Below are positions 9,011-19,285 of a stretch of DNA of 64,000 nucleotides, piece after piece. Under the pieces are notes generated by a model that made no database searches, was not told the DNA's origin, and saw only the letters and a list, made by a program, of their open reading frames with translations. The DNA is taken from the NCBI GenBank assembly GCA_003347645.1, contig QDFX01000003.1, positions 62,001 through 126,000 on the forward strand, read 5' to 3'. Numbering within the stretch: position 1 is the stretch's first letter; each line of letters starts with the position of its first letter. The stretch is from Rhizobiaceae bacterium CPCC 101076 (GTDB lineage: Bacteria > Pseudomonadota > Alphaproteobacteria > Rhizobiales > Methylopilaceae). The position numbers were made by a program, and so were the translations under genes.

Positions 9011-11434
9011 ATGACATTGGTGTTTCGCGTCTTCGTCAGGATTGCTGCGGCGGCGGTGGTGATGGCCGGTCTTTCGGCAGTCGGTGGCATTGGTGCGGTT
9101 CTGTCCGCGCAGCCTGCCTACGCCCAGTCGAACATCACGGTTCGCGGCAACAGCCGAATCGAGGCGGATGCGATCCGTGCGCACTTCGCGGTGGGTCCGG
9201 GCGAACGCCTCGACAGCGCCAAGATCGACGAGGCCGTCAGGAATCTTTACGCGACTGGCCTGTTCCAGGACGTGTCGGTGACCCGTACCGGTGGTGGTCT
9301 GGTCGTCACCGTCGTCGAGAACTCGGTCATCAATCGCGTTTCCTTCGAGGGCAACAAGAAGATCAAGGACGCGACGCTCACTGCTGAGGTGCAGTCGAAG
9401 TCCCGCGGCCCGTTCAGCCAGACACTCGTTCAGAACGACGTTCAGCGCATCCTGGAGCTTTACCGTCGCGGTGGCCGCTATGACGCAACCGTCGAGCCGC
9501 AGATCATTTCGCGCCCGAACGGCCGTGTCGACCTGATCTTCGCGATCAACGAGAACGACAAGAGCAAGATCTCGGCGATCGAGTTTGTCGGCAACAATGC
9601 ATTCTCCGATTCGCGTCTTCGCGACGAGATGACGACGACCGAATCGAACTTCCTGAGCTGGCTGAAGACGTCCGATGTCTACGATCCGGACCGCATCAAC
9701 GCGGACCTCGAACTCGTTCGTCGTTTCTACCTGAGCAAGGGCTATGCGGACTTTCGCGTGGTCGGCTCGGAAGTGAACTTCAGCGAGCCGGACAATGCAT
9801 TCGTGATCACCGTCACGGTCGAGGAAGGTCCGGTCTATCGGTTCGGCAAAGTCGACATCGAGTCGAACGTGGCCGATATCGATGCCACGACCCTTCGTGG
9901 CGCCATTGTCGGCGGTGAAGGCGAGGTCTACAGCGCGACGGACGTCGAGAAGACGGTCGAGAACATGTCTGTCGAGCTCGCGACATCGGGCTACGCCTTC
10001 GCCCAGGTCCGTCCACGCGGCTCGCGGGACTACGAGAACCACATCGTTTCGGTGACTTACTCCGTCGAGGAAGGTGCGCGCGTCTACGTCGAACGCATCA
10101 ATATCCGCGGCAACACCCGCACACGTGACTATGTGATCCGTCGCGAATTCGACCTGTCGGAGGGCGACGCCTACAATCAGGCGATGATCAACCGCGCGGA
10201 GAAGCGTCTGAATCGTCTCGGTTTCTTCAAAACGGTCCGCATCACGTCCGAGCCGGGCTCGTCGCCTGATCGTCTGATCGTCAACGTGGACGTGGAAGAC
10301 CAGCCGACCGGCGACTTCGGTATCTCGGGTGGCTATTCGACGGCCGACGGCCTGATCGGCGAAGTCTCGATCGCTGAGAAGAACCTGCTTGGCCGTGGGT
10401 ATTACGCGAAGGCCGGTGTGACGTTCGGCGAGAAGACGCGCGGCGTCGATTTCAGCTTCACCGACCCGTATTTCCTGGGGCGCCGTCTGTCGGCCGGCTT
10501 CGACCTCTATGCGAAGAAACGCGAGGAGACGAGCTACTCATCGTACAGTCTCGATACGGTCGGTGGCGCTCTACGTCTTGGTCTGCCGATCACCGACAAT
10601 CTGAATTTCGGCGTCAACTATCAGCTCTATTCGCGCGACGTGAAGCTGGACTCGCGTTTGACGGACGGTTGTTTCACCAACAGCAGCGGTATCGCTGTGG
10701 GGCCGGATGGGGTGACCCCCTGCGCCGCTGGTCTGGATCCCCGAGAGGCATCGATCGCGTTGAAGGAGTCTGAGGGGCAGACTCTGACCTCGCTCGCCGG
10801 TTATTCGATCAACTGGAATTCGCTCGATAGCGTCCAGAATCCTCGTGATGGTCTCCGCATCGAGTTCCGTCAGGATTTCGCCGGCCTCGGCGGTGACTCC
10901 GAGTTCCTGCGGACGACTTTCGATGCCCGGTACTATCATGAGCTTCCGTGGGACATGGTGGGCCTGATTCGTGGTCAGGCTGGACATGTGCTGGGATGGG
11001 GTGACGACGATCTCCGCGTCCTTGACCATTTCATGAAGGGCCCTGATCTCGTTCGCGGCTTCAAGACCAACGGTATCGGTCCGCGCGACGCTCTTACGGA
11101 CGATCCGCTCGGCGGCACCGTATACGCTGGCCTCTCGGGAGAGATTCAGTTCCCACTGCCGTACATCCCGAAGGATATTGGCCTGAAGGGTGCTGTGTTT
11201 GCTGACGCAGGTACCTTGCTGGATTACGAGGGAATCACGTCCTTCGACTCGGGCGGCACGACGCAGTTTCTTGATGTCGAAGGCGACAGCGGAGACATCC
11301 GCTCCTCGGTCGGTGTATCGATTATGTGGCAATCTCCGATGGGTCCGCTGCGCTTTGATTACGCCTGGGTCCTCAGCAAGGACGACGCGGACGAGGAGCA
11401 GGCGTTCCGCTTCTCGGGCGGCACTCGGTTCTGA
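9011..11434 (+). CDS. bamA: outer membrane protein assembly factor BamA
   Basis: BamA is the core of the machine that folds beta-barrel proteins into the outer membrane. The product is 807 residues. It has an N-terminal signal peptide ending near AQPAYAQ (about residue 38), five POTRA repeats (about 39-440) and a C-terminal 16-strand barrel. The barrel has the lid-loop VRGF motif (LVRGFKTNGIG) and ends in phenylalanine (GGTRF), as outer-membrane barrels do. I chose the ATG at 9011 because the signal peptide starts there and a GAGGGTCAGGA site precedes it. It is followed by the lipid A genes; no skp homologue lies between. Confidence 0.96.
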   Translation: MTLVFRVFVRIAAAAVVMAGLSAVGGIGAVLSAQPAYAQSNITVRGNSRIEADAIRAHFAVGPGERLDSAKIDEAVRNLYATGLFQDVSVTRTGGGLVVTVVENSVINRVSFEGNKKIKDATLTAEVQSKSRGPFSQTLVQNDVQRILELYRRGGRYDATVEPQIISRPNGRVDLIFAINENDKSKISAIEFVGNNAFSDSRLRDEMTTTESNFLSWLKTSDVYDPDRINADLELVRRFYLSKGYADFRVVGSEVNFSEPDNAFVITVTVEEGPVYRFGKVDIESNVADIDATTLRGAIVGGEGEVYSATDVEKTVENMSVELATSGYAFAQVRPRGSRDYENHIVSVTYSVEEGARVYVERINIRGNTRTRDYVIRREFDLSEGDAYNQAMINRAEKRLNRLGFFKTVRITSEPGSSPDRLIVNVDVEDQPTGDFGISGGYSTADGLIGEVSIAEKNLLGRGYYAKAGVTFGEKTRGVDFSFTDPYFLGRRLSAGFDLYAKKREETSYSSYSLDTVGGALRLGLPITDNLNFGVNYQLYSRDVKLDSRLTDGCFTNSSGIAVGPDGVTPCAAGLDPREASIALKESEGQTLTSLAGYSINWNSLDSVQNPRDGLRIEFRQDFAGLGGDSEFLRTTFDARYYHELPWDMVGLIRGQAGHVLGWGDDDLRVLDHFMKGPDLVRGFKTNGIGPRDALTDDPLGGTVYAGLSGEIQFPLPYIPKDIGLKGAVFADAGTLLDYEGITSFDSGGTTQFLDVEGDSGDIRSSVGVSIMWQSPMGPLRFDYAWVLSKDDADEEQAFRFSGGTRF

Positions 11435-11441
11435 TCGCGAC

Positions 11442-11466
11442 CTCCGCGCGGCTTGCCCGCGCGGAG
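11442..11466 (+). other. hairpin between bamA and lpxD
   Basis: CTCCGCGCG (11442-11450) pairs perfectly with CGCGCGGAG (11458-11466) across a 7-base loop, 7 bases after the bamA stop. There is no uridine tract, so this is more likely an mRNA stability or processing element than a terminator. Confidence 0.5.
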
Positions 11467-11485
11467 CGTCCCTATGGGGGACTGA

Positions 11486-12559
11486 ATGGGCGACCCCCGA
11501 TTTTTCCCCGAACCCGAACGACTTTCGGTGGCGAGGATCGCTTCGATCACCGGCGCGGAGTTGCGCGGCGATGAGACTCGCACGGTCAGTGGTATCGCCC
11601 CGCTCGAGCGTGCCGCCGCGACCGATCTGACCTTCCTCGAGAACAAGTCCTACACGGCGGCATTCCGGACGACGCGCGCGGGTGCGTGTTTCGTCCATCC
11701 GGATCTAGCCGATCAGGCGCCCGAGGGTCTGGTTCTTCTTGTCTCGAGGGAGCCGTATCGTGCCTTCGCCCATGCGGCCGGCACGCTGTTTCCGTCCGCC
11801 CTGCGGCCTTCACCCGTCTTCGGCGGCGTTGGGATTGGCCCCGGTGCACATGTCCATCCCGATGCGCGCCTTGAGGACGGGGTCACGGTCGAGCCCGGTG
11901 CGGTGATCGGGCCGCGCGCCGAGATCGGCGCCGGAACGCTCGTCGGCGCGAATGCAGTGATAGGCGCCGATGTCCGGATCGGCCGCGATTGCACGATCTC
12001 GGCGGGCGCGAGTGTCACCCATGCGTTGCTGGGTAATCGGGTAATCGTGCATCCAGGCACCAGGATTGGTCAGGACGGCTTCGGTTTCGCGATGGGGCCG
12101 CGCGGCCATCTCAAAGTCCCGCAGATCGGCCGCGTGATCATTCAGGATGATGTCGAGATCGGCGCCAATGCCTGCATCGATCGCGGCGCGAACCGCGATA
12201 CGATCGTGGGTGAGGGTACCAAGATCGATAATCTGGTGCAGATCGCGCATAACGTCGTGATCGGCCGCCATTGCATCATCGTTTCGCAAACGGGTATCTC
12301 CGGTAGCACTGTCCTGGGGGATTTCGTGGTTCTGGGAGGCCAAGTGGGCACTGTTGGCCATATCGAAATCGGTTCCGGCGCTCAGGTCGGCGCGAAGGGC
12401 GGTGTGATGAACAATGTGCCGCCTGGCGCCCGCTATGGCGGCTTTCCAGCGCAGCCGCTACGCGCTTGGCTCAAGGAGACAGCCGTTCTGCGACGGTTGG
12501 CCAGGGAGCAAAAAGGCAAGGGCACCCCAGAAGGGGGAGACAAGGAAGGTGATGCGTGA
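11486..12559 (+). CDS. lpxD: UDP-3-O-acylglucosamine N-acyltransferase
   Basis: LpxD adds the N-linked hydroxyacyl chain in the third step of lipid A synthesis. The product is 357 residues. The N-terminal uridine-binding domain spans about 1-105. A long left-handed beta-helix of hexapeptide repeats follows (about 110-310; repeats such as [31 protein letters not shown]). The catalytic His lies in the [11 protein letters not shown] stretch near residue 255. The C-terminal tail is lysine/glutamate-rich. The start ATG at 11486 is 51 bases after bamA, and it overlaps fabZ by 4 bases. Confidence 0.95.
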   Translation: MGDPRFFPEPERLSVARIASITGAELRGDETRTVSGIAPLERAAATDLTFLENKSYTAAFRTTRAGACFVHPDLADQAPEGLVLLVSREPYRAFAHAAGTLFPSALRPSPVFGGVGIGPGAHVHPDARLEDGVTVEPGAVIGPRAEIGAGTLVGANAVIGADVRIGRDCTISAGASVTHALLGNRVIVHPGTRIGQDGFGFAMGPRGHLKVPQIGRVIIQDDVEIGANACIDRGANRDTIVGEGTKIDNLVQIAHNVVIGRHCIIVSQTGISGSTVLGDFVVLGGQVGTVGHIEIGSGAQVGAKGGVMNNVPPGARYGGFPAQPLRAWLKETAVLRRLAREQKGKGTPEGGDKEGDA

Positions 12560-13032
12560 CGTCTGATGAGACCGTGACAGGCGAAGTGCTCGGTTCAGTC
12601 GATATTCGCCGGCTGCTCGAACTCCTGCCGCATCGCTATCCGTTTCTTCTCGTCGACAAGATCGTCGAGATGCGCGGCGATCAATCCTGCATCGGCATCA
12701 AGAACGTCACCGCGAACGAGCCGCAGTTCACCGGACATTTTCCAGACGCCCCGATCATGCCCGGCGTCCTGATCATCGAAGGTATGGCGCAGACTGCCGG
12801 CGCGCTTTGCGTCTGGTCGTCGGGTACAGCCCGGCCGCCGCTCGTCTATTTCATGACCATCGACAAGGCCAAGTTCCGCAAGCCGGTCGTGCCGGGTGAT
12901 CGCCTCGAATACCACATGAGCAAGGTAAAGAGCCGTGCCCGGATGTGGTGGTTCAAGGGAGAGGCCAAGGTCGATGGCGTGACCGTCGCCGAGGCTGAGG
13001 TGTCCGCCATGCTGGTCGATCAGGATCAATGA
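12556..13032 (+). CDS. fabZ: 3-hydroxyacyl-ACP dehydratase FabZ
   Basis: FabZ dehydrates beta-hydroxyacyl-ACP in fatty acid elongation and competes with LpxA/LpxD for hydroxyacyl-ACP, which explains its place in the lipid A operon. The product is 158 residues. The hot-dog fold active site is visible as [13 protein letters not shown] (catalytic His about residue 26) and [20 protein letters not shown] (catalytic Glu). The start is a GTG that overlaps the lpxD stop (GTGA), and its own end overlaps lpxA (ATGA). Both overlaps suggest translational coupling. Confidence 0.95.
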   Translation: MTSDETVTGEVLGSVDIRRLLELLPHRYPFLLVDKIVEMRGDQSCIGIKNVTANEPQFTGHFPDAPIMPGVLIIEGMAQTAGALCVWSSGTARPPLVYFMTIDKAKFRKPVVPGDRLEYHMSKVKSRARMWWFKGEAKVDGVTVAEAEVSAMLVDQDQ

Positions 13033-13838
13033 GTCATATTCACGCGACTGCCATCATCGAAGACGGAGCTAGGCTCGGCGCGGATATCCGCATTGGACCT
13101 TATTGCATCATCGGTCCCAACGTCGTTCTTGGCGACGGTGTCATTCTGCATGCTCATGTCGTGGTCGCGGGGCACACCACGATCGGGGCCCGCACTCAGC
13201 TCTACCCGTTCGCATCGATCGGACAGCCGCCACAGGACCTGAAGTTCCGTGGCGAGATTTCCACGCTCGTCATCGGCGAGGACTGCACGATCCGTGAAGG
13301 CGTGACCATGAATCCCGGTACGGCCGGCGGCGGTCTGGAAACGATCGTGGGTAACCGCTGCACTTTCCTGACCGGATCCCATGTCGGGCACGACACCAAA
13401 GTCGGCAGCGACGTGATCCTGTCGAACAATGTCATGCTGGCCGGACACGTGACGGTCGGCGATTTCGTCATCATGGGCGGCGGCGCGGCGGTCATCCAGT
13501 TCGCGCGAGTCGGGTCCCACGCTTTCGTCGGCGGGCTGACGGGTATCGAGAACGATCTCATCCCTTACGGTCTCGCGACCGGAAATCGCGCCAGGCTCGA
13601 CGGCCTCAATCTCGTCGGCCTGCGCCGGCGTAATTTCGATCGCGATGCCGTCAACGTACTGCGCCGAGCCTATCGCGAACTCTTCGCGCCCGAAGGCACC
13701 CTGAAAGAGCGTGTGGAGGATGTCGCGACGACATTCGCCGATACGCCGCTCGTCCAGGAGATCGTCGACTTCATCCGGGCCGGTGGCGATCGCGCGATCT
13801 GCACGCCGCGCATCGCAGAACGCCCGGATGCCGCCTGA
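13029..13838 (+). CDS. lpxA: UDP-N-acetylglucosamine acyltransferase
   Basis: LpxA performs the first acylation of lipid A synthesis, moving a 3-hydroxyacyl chain from ACP to UDP-GlcNAc. The product is 269 residues. An N-terminal left-handed beta-helix of hexapeptide repeats (about 1-190) includes the catalytic-His segment LTGSHVGHD and [14 protein letters not shown]. The helical C-terminal domain follows, with [18 protein letters not shown]. The ATGA overlap with fabZ fixes the start. It overlaps lpxI by 11 bases. Confidence 0.95.
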   Translation: MSHIHATAIIEDGARLGADIRIGPYCIIGPNVVLGDGVILHAHVVVAGHTTIGARTQLYPFASIGQPPQDLKFRGEISTLVIGEDCTIREGVTMNPGTAGGGLETIVGNRCTFLTGSHVGHDTKVGSDVILSNNVMLAGHVTVGDFVIMGGGAAVIQFARVGSHAFVGGLTGIENDLIPYGLATGNRARLDGLNLVGLRRRNFDRDAVNVLRRAYRELFAPEGTLKERVEDVATTFADTPLVQEIVDFIRAGGDRAICTPRIAERPDAA

Positions 13839-14703
13839 AACCGGAAGCGCTCCGGTTCCCGCCGGAACGCCTCTGGCGATCGTCTGCGGCTCGGGAGCAT
13901 TTCCGCTCGCGGTCGCAGAGATTGCAGCACGACAGCGCCCGGTTTTCCTCATAGGGCTACAAGGGGCGGCCGATTCCGCCATCGCTCACTACCCTCATGG
14001 TTGGATCCGGATGGGCCAACTCGGAAGGCTCATTGATCTCGCGAGATCCGCTGACTGTAAGGACATACTTTTCGTCGGTGGCGTCACGCGTCCTTCCGGT
14101 TTGTCGGATGGATGGCCTGATCTTGCTCTCCTTCGCCAGATACCTCGCCTTCTTCGAGGTTTTCGCGGTGGCGACGACCGCCTGCTGAAGGTCGTCGCGG
14201 ATGTCATGACGGACGCCGGCCTCCGCGTTGTTGGCGTCGCCGAGGTCGCGCCGGATTTGATGGCCCGAACCGGGGTGCTCGCCGGCAAAACTCCTGGCGC
14301 CGCGACGCTGGATGATGTCTGCCTGGGGCTGGACGTGCTCGATGCCATATCGCCCTACGATGTCGGACAGAGCACTGCGGTCGCAGATGGGCGCGTCCTA
14401 GCGATCGAGGCTGCGGAAGGAACGGACCTCATGATCGCTCGCATCGCTGAGCTGAGAGCCTCGGGCAAACTGCGTCTCGGCAAGAGAAGAGGCGTGTTGG
14501 TCAAGGGAGCCAAGCGAGGACAGGATCTGAGGCTTGATACGCCCGCGCTCGGTCCGAAGACCATTGACGGAGTCGCCGCCGCGGGGTTGAGCGGGATTGC
14601 CGTGGTCGCGGGCGAGGTCATGATCATCGAGGTGGATGCGGTCACCAAAGCCGCCGAGCGTCATGGCCTCTTCATCTTCGGGATGGAGCGGCGGAAGCCA
14701 TGA
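13828..14703 (+). CDS. lpxI: UDP-2,3-diacylglucosamine pyrophosphatase LpxI
   Basis: LpxI hydrolyses UDP-2,3-diacylglucosamine to lipid X plus UMP. It replaces LpxH in Alphaproteobacteria (formerly DUF1009). The product is 291 residues. The N-terminal LAIVCGSGAFPLAVAE and the C-terminal VVAGEVMIIEVDAV stretches are typical of the family. I chose the ATG at 13828 (MPPETGSAP), because the frame upstream only shadows lpxA. It lies between lpxA and lpxB, the standard alphaproteobacterial order, and overlaps lpxB by ATGA. Confidence 0.92.
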   Translation: MPPETGSAPVPAGTPLAIVCGSGAFPLAVAEIAARQRPVFLIGLQGAADSAIAHYPHGWIRMGQLGRLIDLARSADCKDILFVGGVTRPSGLSDGWPDLALLRQIPRLLRGFRGGDDRLLKVVADVMTDAGLRVVGVAEVAPDLMARTGVLAGKTPGAATLDDVCLGLDVLDAISPYDVGQSTAVADGRVLAIEAAEGTDLMIARIAELRASGKLRLGKRRGVLVKGAKRGQDLRLDTPALGPKTIDGVAAAGLSGIAVVAGEVMIIEVDAVTKAAERHGLFIFGMERRKP

Positions 14704-15851
14704 CCCGGCCGCTCTCGATTTTCATCGTCACGGGCGAACATTCGGGAGATCAGCTGGGTGCTGCGCTGATGCGATCGCTGCGCACCTTGGCCGGTGCAGA
14801 TACTGTATTTCGCGGTGTCGGCGGACATAGGATGGCGGAGCAGGGGCTGTCCAGCCTGTTTCCGCTGGAGGATATCGCCGTCATGGGCTTTGGCCCGGTC
14901 ATTCAGCGGCTTCCGTTGCTTCTGAGGAGGATCCGAGAGACGGCGGACGCGATTATCGCAGACCAGCCCGACGTCCTGGTCATCATCGACAGCCCCGACT
15001 TCACGCATCGCGTCGCGCGCAAGGTAAGGGCCGCGATTCCCCGCCTGCCGATCATCGACTACGTATCGCCGACCGTCTGGGCCTGGCGGCCCGGACGAGC
15101 AAAGAAGATGACGGCCTATGTCGATCACGTGCTGGCCTTGCTGCCGTTCGAGCCGGAAGTACATAGGCGCCTTGGCGGTCCCGCCTGTACCTATGTCGGC
15201 CACCCCCTGATCGAAAAACTCGATGTCCTCCAGCCGAAACAGGGCGAACGAGCCGACATATCGGAAGGCGTGCATCTGATCCTTTTGCCCGGCAGCAGGC
15301 GTTCCGTCGTCCAGCGGCATCTTTCGCTGTTTCGCGACGTGAGCGAACGGCTGCCGGACACGGCGACGATCGTCCTGCCGACGACCCCGCGACTTGCCGG
15401 GGAAATCGAGGAACTGACTGCCGGATGGAAGCGGCGACCCCGAGTCGTTACGGACGAAGCTGAGAAATGGGCGGCCTTCCGGCGTGCCAATGTCGCTCTC
15501 GCCTCATCCGGAACGGTGACGCTGGAACTCGCGCTCTCCGGGGTGCCGATGATCGGCATCTACGCGCTGGAGCCTCTCGCTCGCCTGCTGAAATCCATTC
15601 TCCCCATTACCGCTCCGCATATCCTTCTACCGAACCTTATTCTCGGATCGCGGGTCATTCCCGAGCTTGTCGGCCCTGAAATCACGGTCCAGAGCGTGGC
15701 CGATGCGCTCAAGCCGTTGATGACGGATACGCCGGAGCGACGTGCCCAAATGGAGGCTTTGGGTAGGATGGAAGAGATCATGATCGTCGCCGAGCCTCCC
15801 AGCGTCGGAGCCGCGCGGGTCGTGCTCGATCTGGCGGGGACGCCCCGGTGA
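14700..15851 (+). CDS. lpxB: lipid-A-disaccharide synthase
   Basis: LpxB is the GT19 glycosyltransferase that joins UDP-diacylglucosamine and lipid X into the lipid A disaccharide at the inner membrane. The product is 383 residues, the usual length. Signatures are VTGEHSGDQLGAALM at the N-terminus, DYVSPTVWAWRPGR around residue 120, LLPGSRRSVVQRH near 200 and ALASSGTVTLELAL near 265. It is the last lipid A gene of the operon and overlaps the following hydrolase gene by 4 bases (GTGA). Confidence 0.95.
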   Translation: MTRPLSIFIVTGEHSGDQLGAALMRSLRTLAGADTVFRGVGGHRMAEQGLSSLFPLEDIAVMGFGPVIQRLPLLLRRIRETADAIIADQPDVLVIIDSPDFTHRVARKVRAAIPRLPIIDYVSPTVWAWRPGRAKKMTAYVDHVLALLPFEPEVHRRLGGPACTYVGHPLIEKLDVLQPKQGERADISEGVHLILLPGSRRSVVQRHLSLFRDVSERLPDTATIVLPTTPRLAGEIEELTAGWKRRPRVVTDEAEKWAAFRRANVALASSGTVTLELALSGVPMIGIYALEPLARLLKSILPITAPHILLPNLILGSRVIPELVGPEITVQSVADALKPLMTDTPERRAQMEALGRMEEIMIVAEPPSVGAARVVLDLAGTPR

Positions 15852-16375
15852 ATGCCCTCATTCTGCCCGGGCTCGGAAATTCCGGTCCCTCTCACTGGCA
15901 GAGCTGCTGGGAGAAGGAGATCGTTGGCGCTCGCCGCGTGGAACTCGGCGATTGGGACGCTCCCGATCCCGCCGTCTGGATCGCGCGCCTCGACGATGCG
16001 GTCTCGAACGCCGGTCCGGATGCCGTGCTCATCGCGCACAGCCTGAGCTGCTCGCTGGTCGCCCATTGGGCGCGCCGTCCACGTCCGATACGCGCGGCTA
16101 TGCTCGTTGCCCCGGCCGATGTCGATTCAAGGGACCGGACGCCCGAGCCCGCATGGACCTTCGCGCCCATGCCTTTGGAACGCCTGCCGTTTCCGGCCCT
16201 CCTCGTATCGAGCAGCAACGATCCATACGTCTCGATCGACAGGGCCAAAACGTTTGCGGGCGCCTGGGGCGCCCGCTTTGTCGATATCGGCGATAAGGGT
16301 CACATCAACGGCGACAGCGAACTCGGCGGTTGGGCCGAGGGCAAGGCGCTCCTCGACGACCTGCTGTCGCTCTAG
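15848..16375 (+). CDS. RBBP9/YdeN-type alpha/beta hydrolase
   Basis: This is a 175-residue serine hydrolase of the RBBP9/YdeN family, close to the usual minimal length of 170-190. The N-terminal [15 protein letters not shown] is typical, and the nucleophile is Ser65 in AHSLSC, where other hydrolases have GHSxG. The likely catalytic His is in the [10 protein letters not shown] stretch near the end. There is no signal peptide, so it is cytoplasmic. The start is GTG, overlapping the lpxB stop, so it is probably co-translated with the lipid A operon. Substrate unknown; a link to lipid A is only positional. It ends in a 4-base convergent overlap with gltA. Confidence 0.82.
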   Translation: MNALILPGLGNSGPSHWQSCWEKEIVGARRVELGDWDAPDPAVWIARLDDAVSNAGPDAVLIAHSLSCSLVAHWARRPRPIRAAMLVAPADVDSRDRTPEPAWTFAPMPLERLPFPALLVSSSNDPYVSIDRAKTFAGAWGARFVDIGDKGHINGDSELGGWAEGKALLDDLLSL

Positions 16376-17664
16376 CCGCGCTTGTCGATCGGAATGTACG
16401 GACGCTCGACTTCGCCTTTGTAGAGCTGGCGCGGGCGTCCGATCCGCTGCTCCGGATCTTCGATCATTTCCTTCCACTGCGCGATCCAGCCGACGGTGCG
16501 GGCGACCGAGAACAGCACGGTGAACATGGAAGTCGGGAAGCCCATCGCGCGCAGCGTGATGCCCGAATAGAAGTCGATGTTCGGGTAGAGCTTGCGCTCG
16601 ATGAAATACTCGTCCTTGAGCGCTACCTGCTCGAGCTCGACGGCGACCTCGAGCAGCGGGTCGTCCTTGCGGCCGAGCTCGGCGAGCACTTCGCGCGAGG
16701 TCTGCTGCATGATCTTGGCGCGCGGATCGTAGTTCTTGTAGACGCGGTGACCGAAGCCCATCAGGCGGAACGGATCGTTCTTGTCCTTGGCGCGGTTGAC
16801 GAATTCCGGGATGCGCTTCGCATCGCCAATCTCCTCCAGCATCTTCAGCGCCGCTTCGTTGGCGCCGCCGTGAGCGGGACCCCAGAGGCAGGCAACGCCG
16901 GCCGCGATGCAGGCGAACGGGTTTGCGCCCGACGAACCCGCGAGGCGCACCGTCGAGGTCGAGGCGTTCTGCTCGTGATCGGCATGGAGCGTGAAGATCC
17001 GGTCGAGCGCACGGGCGAACACCGGGTTCACGACGTAATCCTCGCACGGCACGGCGAAGCACATCTGCAGGAAGTTCGCCGCGTAATCGAGGTCGTTCCG
17101 CGGATAAATGAAGGGCTGGCCGATATGGTATTTATAGGCCATCGCCGCGAGCGTCGGAACCTTCGCGATCAGCCGGATGGAGGCGATCTCGCGTGCCATC
17201 GGGTCGGTTATGTCGGTCGAGTCGTGATAGAACGCGGCCATCGCGCCGACGCTTGCGACCATCACGGCCATCGGATGCGCGTCGCGGCGGAAGCCGGTGA
17301 AGAAGCGCGTCATCTGCTCGTGCACCATGGTGTGGCGCGTGACGCGGGTCTTGAAATCTTCCTTCTGCGCCGGCGTCGGCAGATCGCCGTAGAGCAGCAG
17401 ATAGCAGCATTCGATGAAGTCGCCGCCCTCGGCGACGTCGTCGATCGGGTAGCCGCGATAGCGGAGGATGCCGGCGTCGCCGTCGATATAGGTGATCGTC
17501 GACTGGGTGCTGGCGGTAGAGGTGAAGCCGGGGTCGTAGGTGAACATTCCCGTCTGCGCGTAGAGCTTGGAAATGTCTATGACATCTGGACCCGTCGAGC
17601 CCTCGTAGACCGGGAATTCGTGGGACTTATTGTCAACAATCAGCGTCGCCGATTTCCCGCTCAT
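16372..17664 (-). CDS. gltA: citrate synthase (type II)
   Basis: Citrate synthase condenses oxaloacetate and acetyl-CoA as the entry to the TCA cycle. The product is 430 residues, typical of the hexameric Gram-negative type allosterically inhibited by NADH. The catalytic triad is visible: His265 in [10 protein letters not shown], His306 in MGFGHRVYK and Asp364 in YPNIDFYSG. It lies downstream of gltX on the same strand with a 108-base gap, so it may have its own promoter. The 3' end overlaps the hydrolase gene by 4 bases, tail to tail, with no terminator between. Confidence 0.97.
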   Translation of the reverse strand: MSGKSATLIVDNKSHEFPVYEGSTGPDVIDISKLYAQTGMFTYDPGFTSTASTQSTITYIDGDAGILRYRGYPIDDVAEGGDFIECCYLLLYGDLPTPAQKEDFKTRVTRHTMVHEQMTRFFTGFRRDAHPMAVMVASVGAMAAFYHDSTDITDPMAREIASIRLIAKVPTLAAMAYKYHIGQPFIYPRNDLDYAANFLQMCFAVPCEDYVVNPVFARALDRIFTLHADHEQNASTSTVRLAGSSGANPFACIAAGVACLWGPAHGGANEAALKMLEEIGDAKRIPEFVNRAKDKNDPFRLMGFGHRVYKNYDPRAKIMQQTSREVLAELGRKDDPLLEVAVELEQVALKDEYFIERKLYPNIDFYSGITLRAMGFPTSMFTVLFSVARTVGWIAQWKEMIEDPEQRIGRPRQLYKGEVERPYIPIDKRG

Positions 17665-17708
17665 ACGCGTACCCCTTATCGGTGAGGAAGGAGCAATCCG
17701 ATGCCATG

Positions 17709-17736
17709 GATTTGCCCTTTTTTGCTAAGGCAAATC
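17709..17736. promoter_or_regulatory. inverted repeat upstream of gltA
   Basis: GATTTGCC (17709-17716) and GGCAAATC (17729-17736) form an 8-bp inverted repeat with a 12-base spacer, 45 bases before the gltA start. It could be an operator or a weak hairpin after gltX. No thymine run follows on the minus strand, so it is not a clear terminator. Confidence 0.35.
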
Positions 17737-17772
17737 AAAGCCTCCCGCAAGCCGCGCAATCATGACCGTCGG

Positions 17773-19197
17773 CTAAACCGCTTGATCCGCTAGGCGTGCG
17801 AGGCTTTCGTCCCGACCCAGGATCGCCAACACTTCGAAGATCGGAGGGGAGACCATTTTCCCAGTCGTGGCCGCGCGAAGCGGCTGCGCGACCTGTCCCA
17901 GCTTGGCTCCCTCGGCCGTCGCGAATTCGCGAACTGCTGACTCTGCTTCCTCCGCGGACCAGGTGTCGAGCGCCCGGAGCCGCTCTGTGAGGCGCTTCAG
18001 GAGGTCGCGTGTACCGGGCTGCGACAACGCCTGTTGCGCTTTATCGTCGAGCGCCAAAGGACGGTCGACGAGCAGGAAGCTGGCATTGTCGAGAAGCTCG
18101 TTGAAGTTCTTCGAACGCTCCTTCATGGACGGCAGTGCCGCGCGGAAGCTGTCCCATAGGCCTGCATCCAGCTTTGCTTTGGCCGCGGGTCCGCCCTGCA
18201 AATATGGAAGAGCCGCCGCGAACTGCTCTACCAACTCGTCATCCGGCGTGGCGCGGACGTAATGACCGTTGAGATTCTCCAGCCTGTCGTAATCGAAGCG
18301 CGACGGCGAGCGTCCGACGGCATCCAGTCCGAAAGCCGCGATCATCTCCTCGGTCGAGAAGATCTCCTGGTCCTTGTGCGACCAGCCGAGGCGAACGAGG
18401 TAATTACGGAGCGCGGCGGGCATGTAGCCCATCTCGCGATAGGCCTCGACGCCGAGTGCGCCATGGCGCTTCGACAGCTTGGCGCCGTCCGGACCGTGAA
18501 TCAGCGGGATATGCGCCATGTGCGGCACTTTCCAGCCGAGCGCATTGTAGATCTGGATCTGGCGCGCGGCATTGGTGAGGTGGTCGACGCCGCGGATAAC
18601 GTCCGTGATGCCCATGTCGTGGTCGTCGATGACGACGGCGAGCATATAGGTCGGGGTGCCGTCCGAGCGCAGCAGAACGAGGTCGTCGAGATCGGCGTTC
18701 GGGAAGGTGACAGTGCCCTGGACGGCGTCCTCGACGACCGTGTCGCCGGCATTCTCGACGCGCAGCCGGATGACGGGAGCTATGTCAGCGGGGGCCTCTG
18801 ACGGATCGCGATCGCGCCAGCCCCCGTCGTAGCGAGGCGGCTTGCCGGCCGCGAGCGCATTGGCGCGCATCGCGTCGAGCTCCTCCACCGTATCGTAGGC
18901 CCGGTAAGCCTTGCCGGTCGCGAGCAACTGATCGACCACCTCTCGATGGCGGTCGGCGCGCGAGAACTGGAAGACAGGATCGCCGTCCCAGTCGAGACCG
19001 AGCCAGGTCAGGCCGTCCAGGATGGCGTCGATCGCTTCCTGGGTCGAGCGAGCACGGTCCGTATCCTCGATGCGCAGCAGCATCTTGCCGCCCTTCGACT
19101 TGGCGAAGAGCCAGTTGAACAGGGCTGTGCGCGCTCCGCCGATATGGAGGAAGCCTGTCGGGGAGGGCGCGAAACGGACGACAACGGGATCGGACAT
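17773..19197 (-). CDS. gltX: glutamyl-tRNA synthetase
   Basis: This class I synthetase charges tRNA(Glu). The product is 474 residues, the usual bacterial length. The HIGH-type motif is HIGGA at 18-22 within [19 protein letters not shown], and the KMSKS-type motif is KLSKR at 240-244. The C-terminal anticodon-binding helices follow. Many Alphaproteobacteria carry a second GltX-like enzyme that makes Glu-tRNA(Gln), and this copy alone does not tell which type it is. The gene is divergent from comEC and followed by gltA. Confidence 0.95.
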   Translation of the reverse strand: MSDPVVVRFAPSPTGFLHIGGARTALFNWLFAKSKGGKMLLRIEDTDRARSTQEAIDAILDGLTWLGLDWDGDPVFQFSRADRHREVVDQLLATGKAYRAYDTVEELDAMRANALAAGKPPRYDGGWRDRDPSEAPADIAPVIRLRVENAGDTVVEDAVQGTVTFPNADLDDLVLLRSDGTPTYMLAVVIDDHDMGITDVIRGVDHLTNAARQIQIYNALGWKVPHMAHIPLIHGPDGAKLSKRHGALGVEAYREMGYMPAALRNYLVRLGWSHKDQEIFSTEEMIAAFGLDAVGRSPSRFDYDRLENLNGHYVRATPDDELVEQFAAALPYLQGGPAAKAKLDAGLWDSFRAALPSMKERSKNFNELLDNASFLLVDRPLALDDKAQQALSQPGTRDLLKRLTERLRALDTWSAEEAESAVREFATAEGAKLGQVAQPLRAATTGKMVSPPIFEVLAILGRDESLARLADQAV

Positions 19198-19285
19198 GGG
19201 CGAATTTCGATTTCCAGGAAATGCCGGCCGGCATAGGCAGCGGCGCGCGGTCGTGTAGCATGATGGACGGGCTGAGGGGAACGGC

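Noticed and set aside
16330-17685. Open frame of about 450 codons on the plus strand opposite gltA
   Set aside because: It is a shadow of the citrate synthase gene, which has a complete catalytic triad; the antisense product has no recognisable motif.
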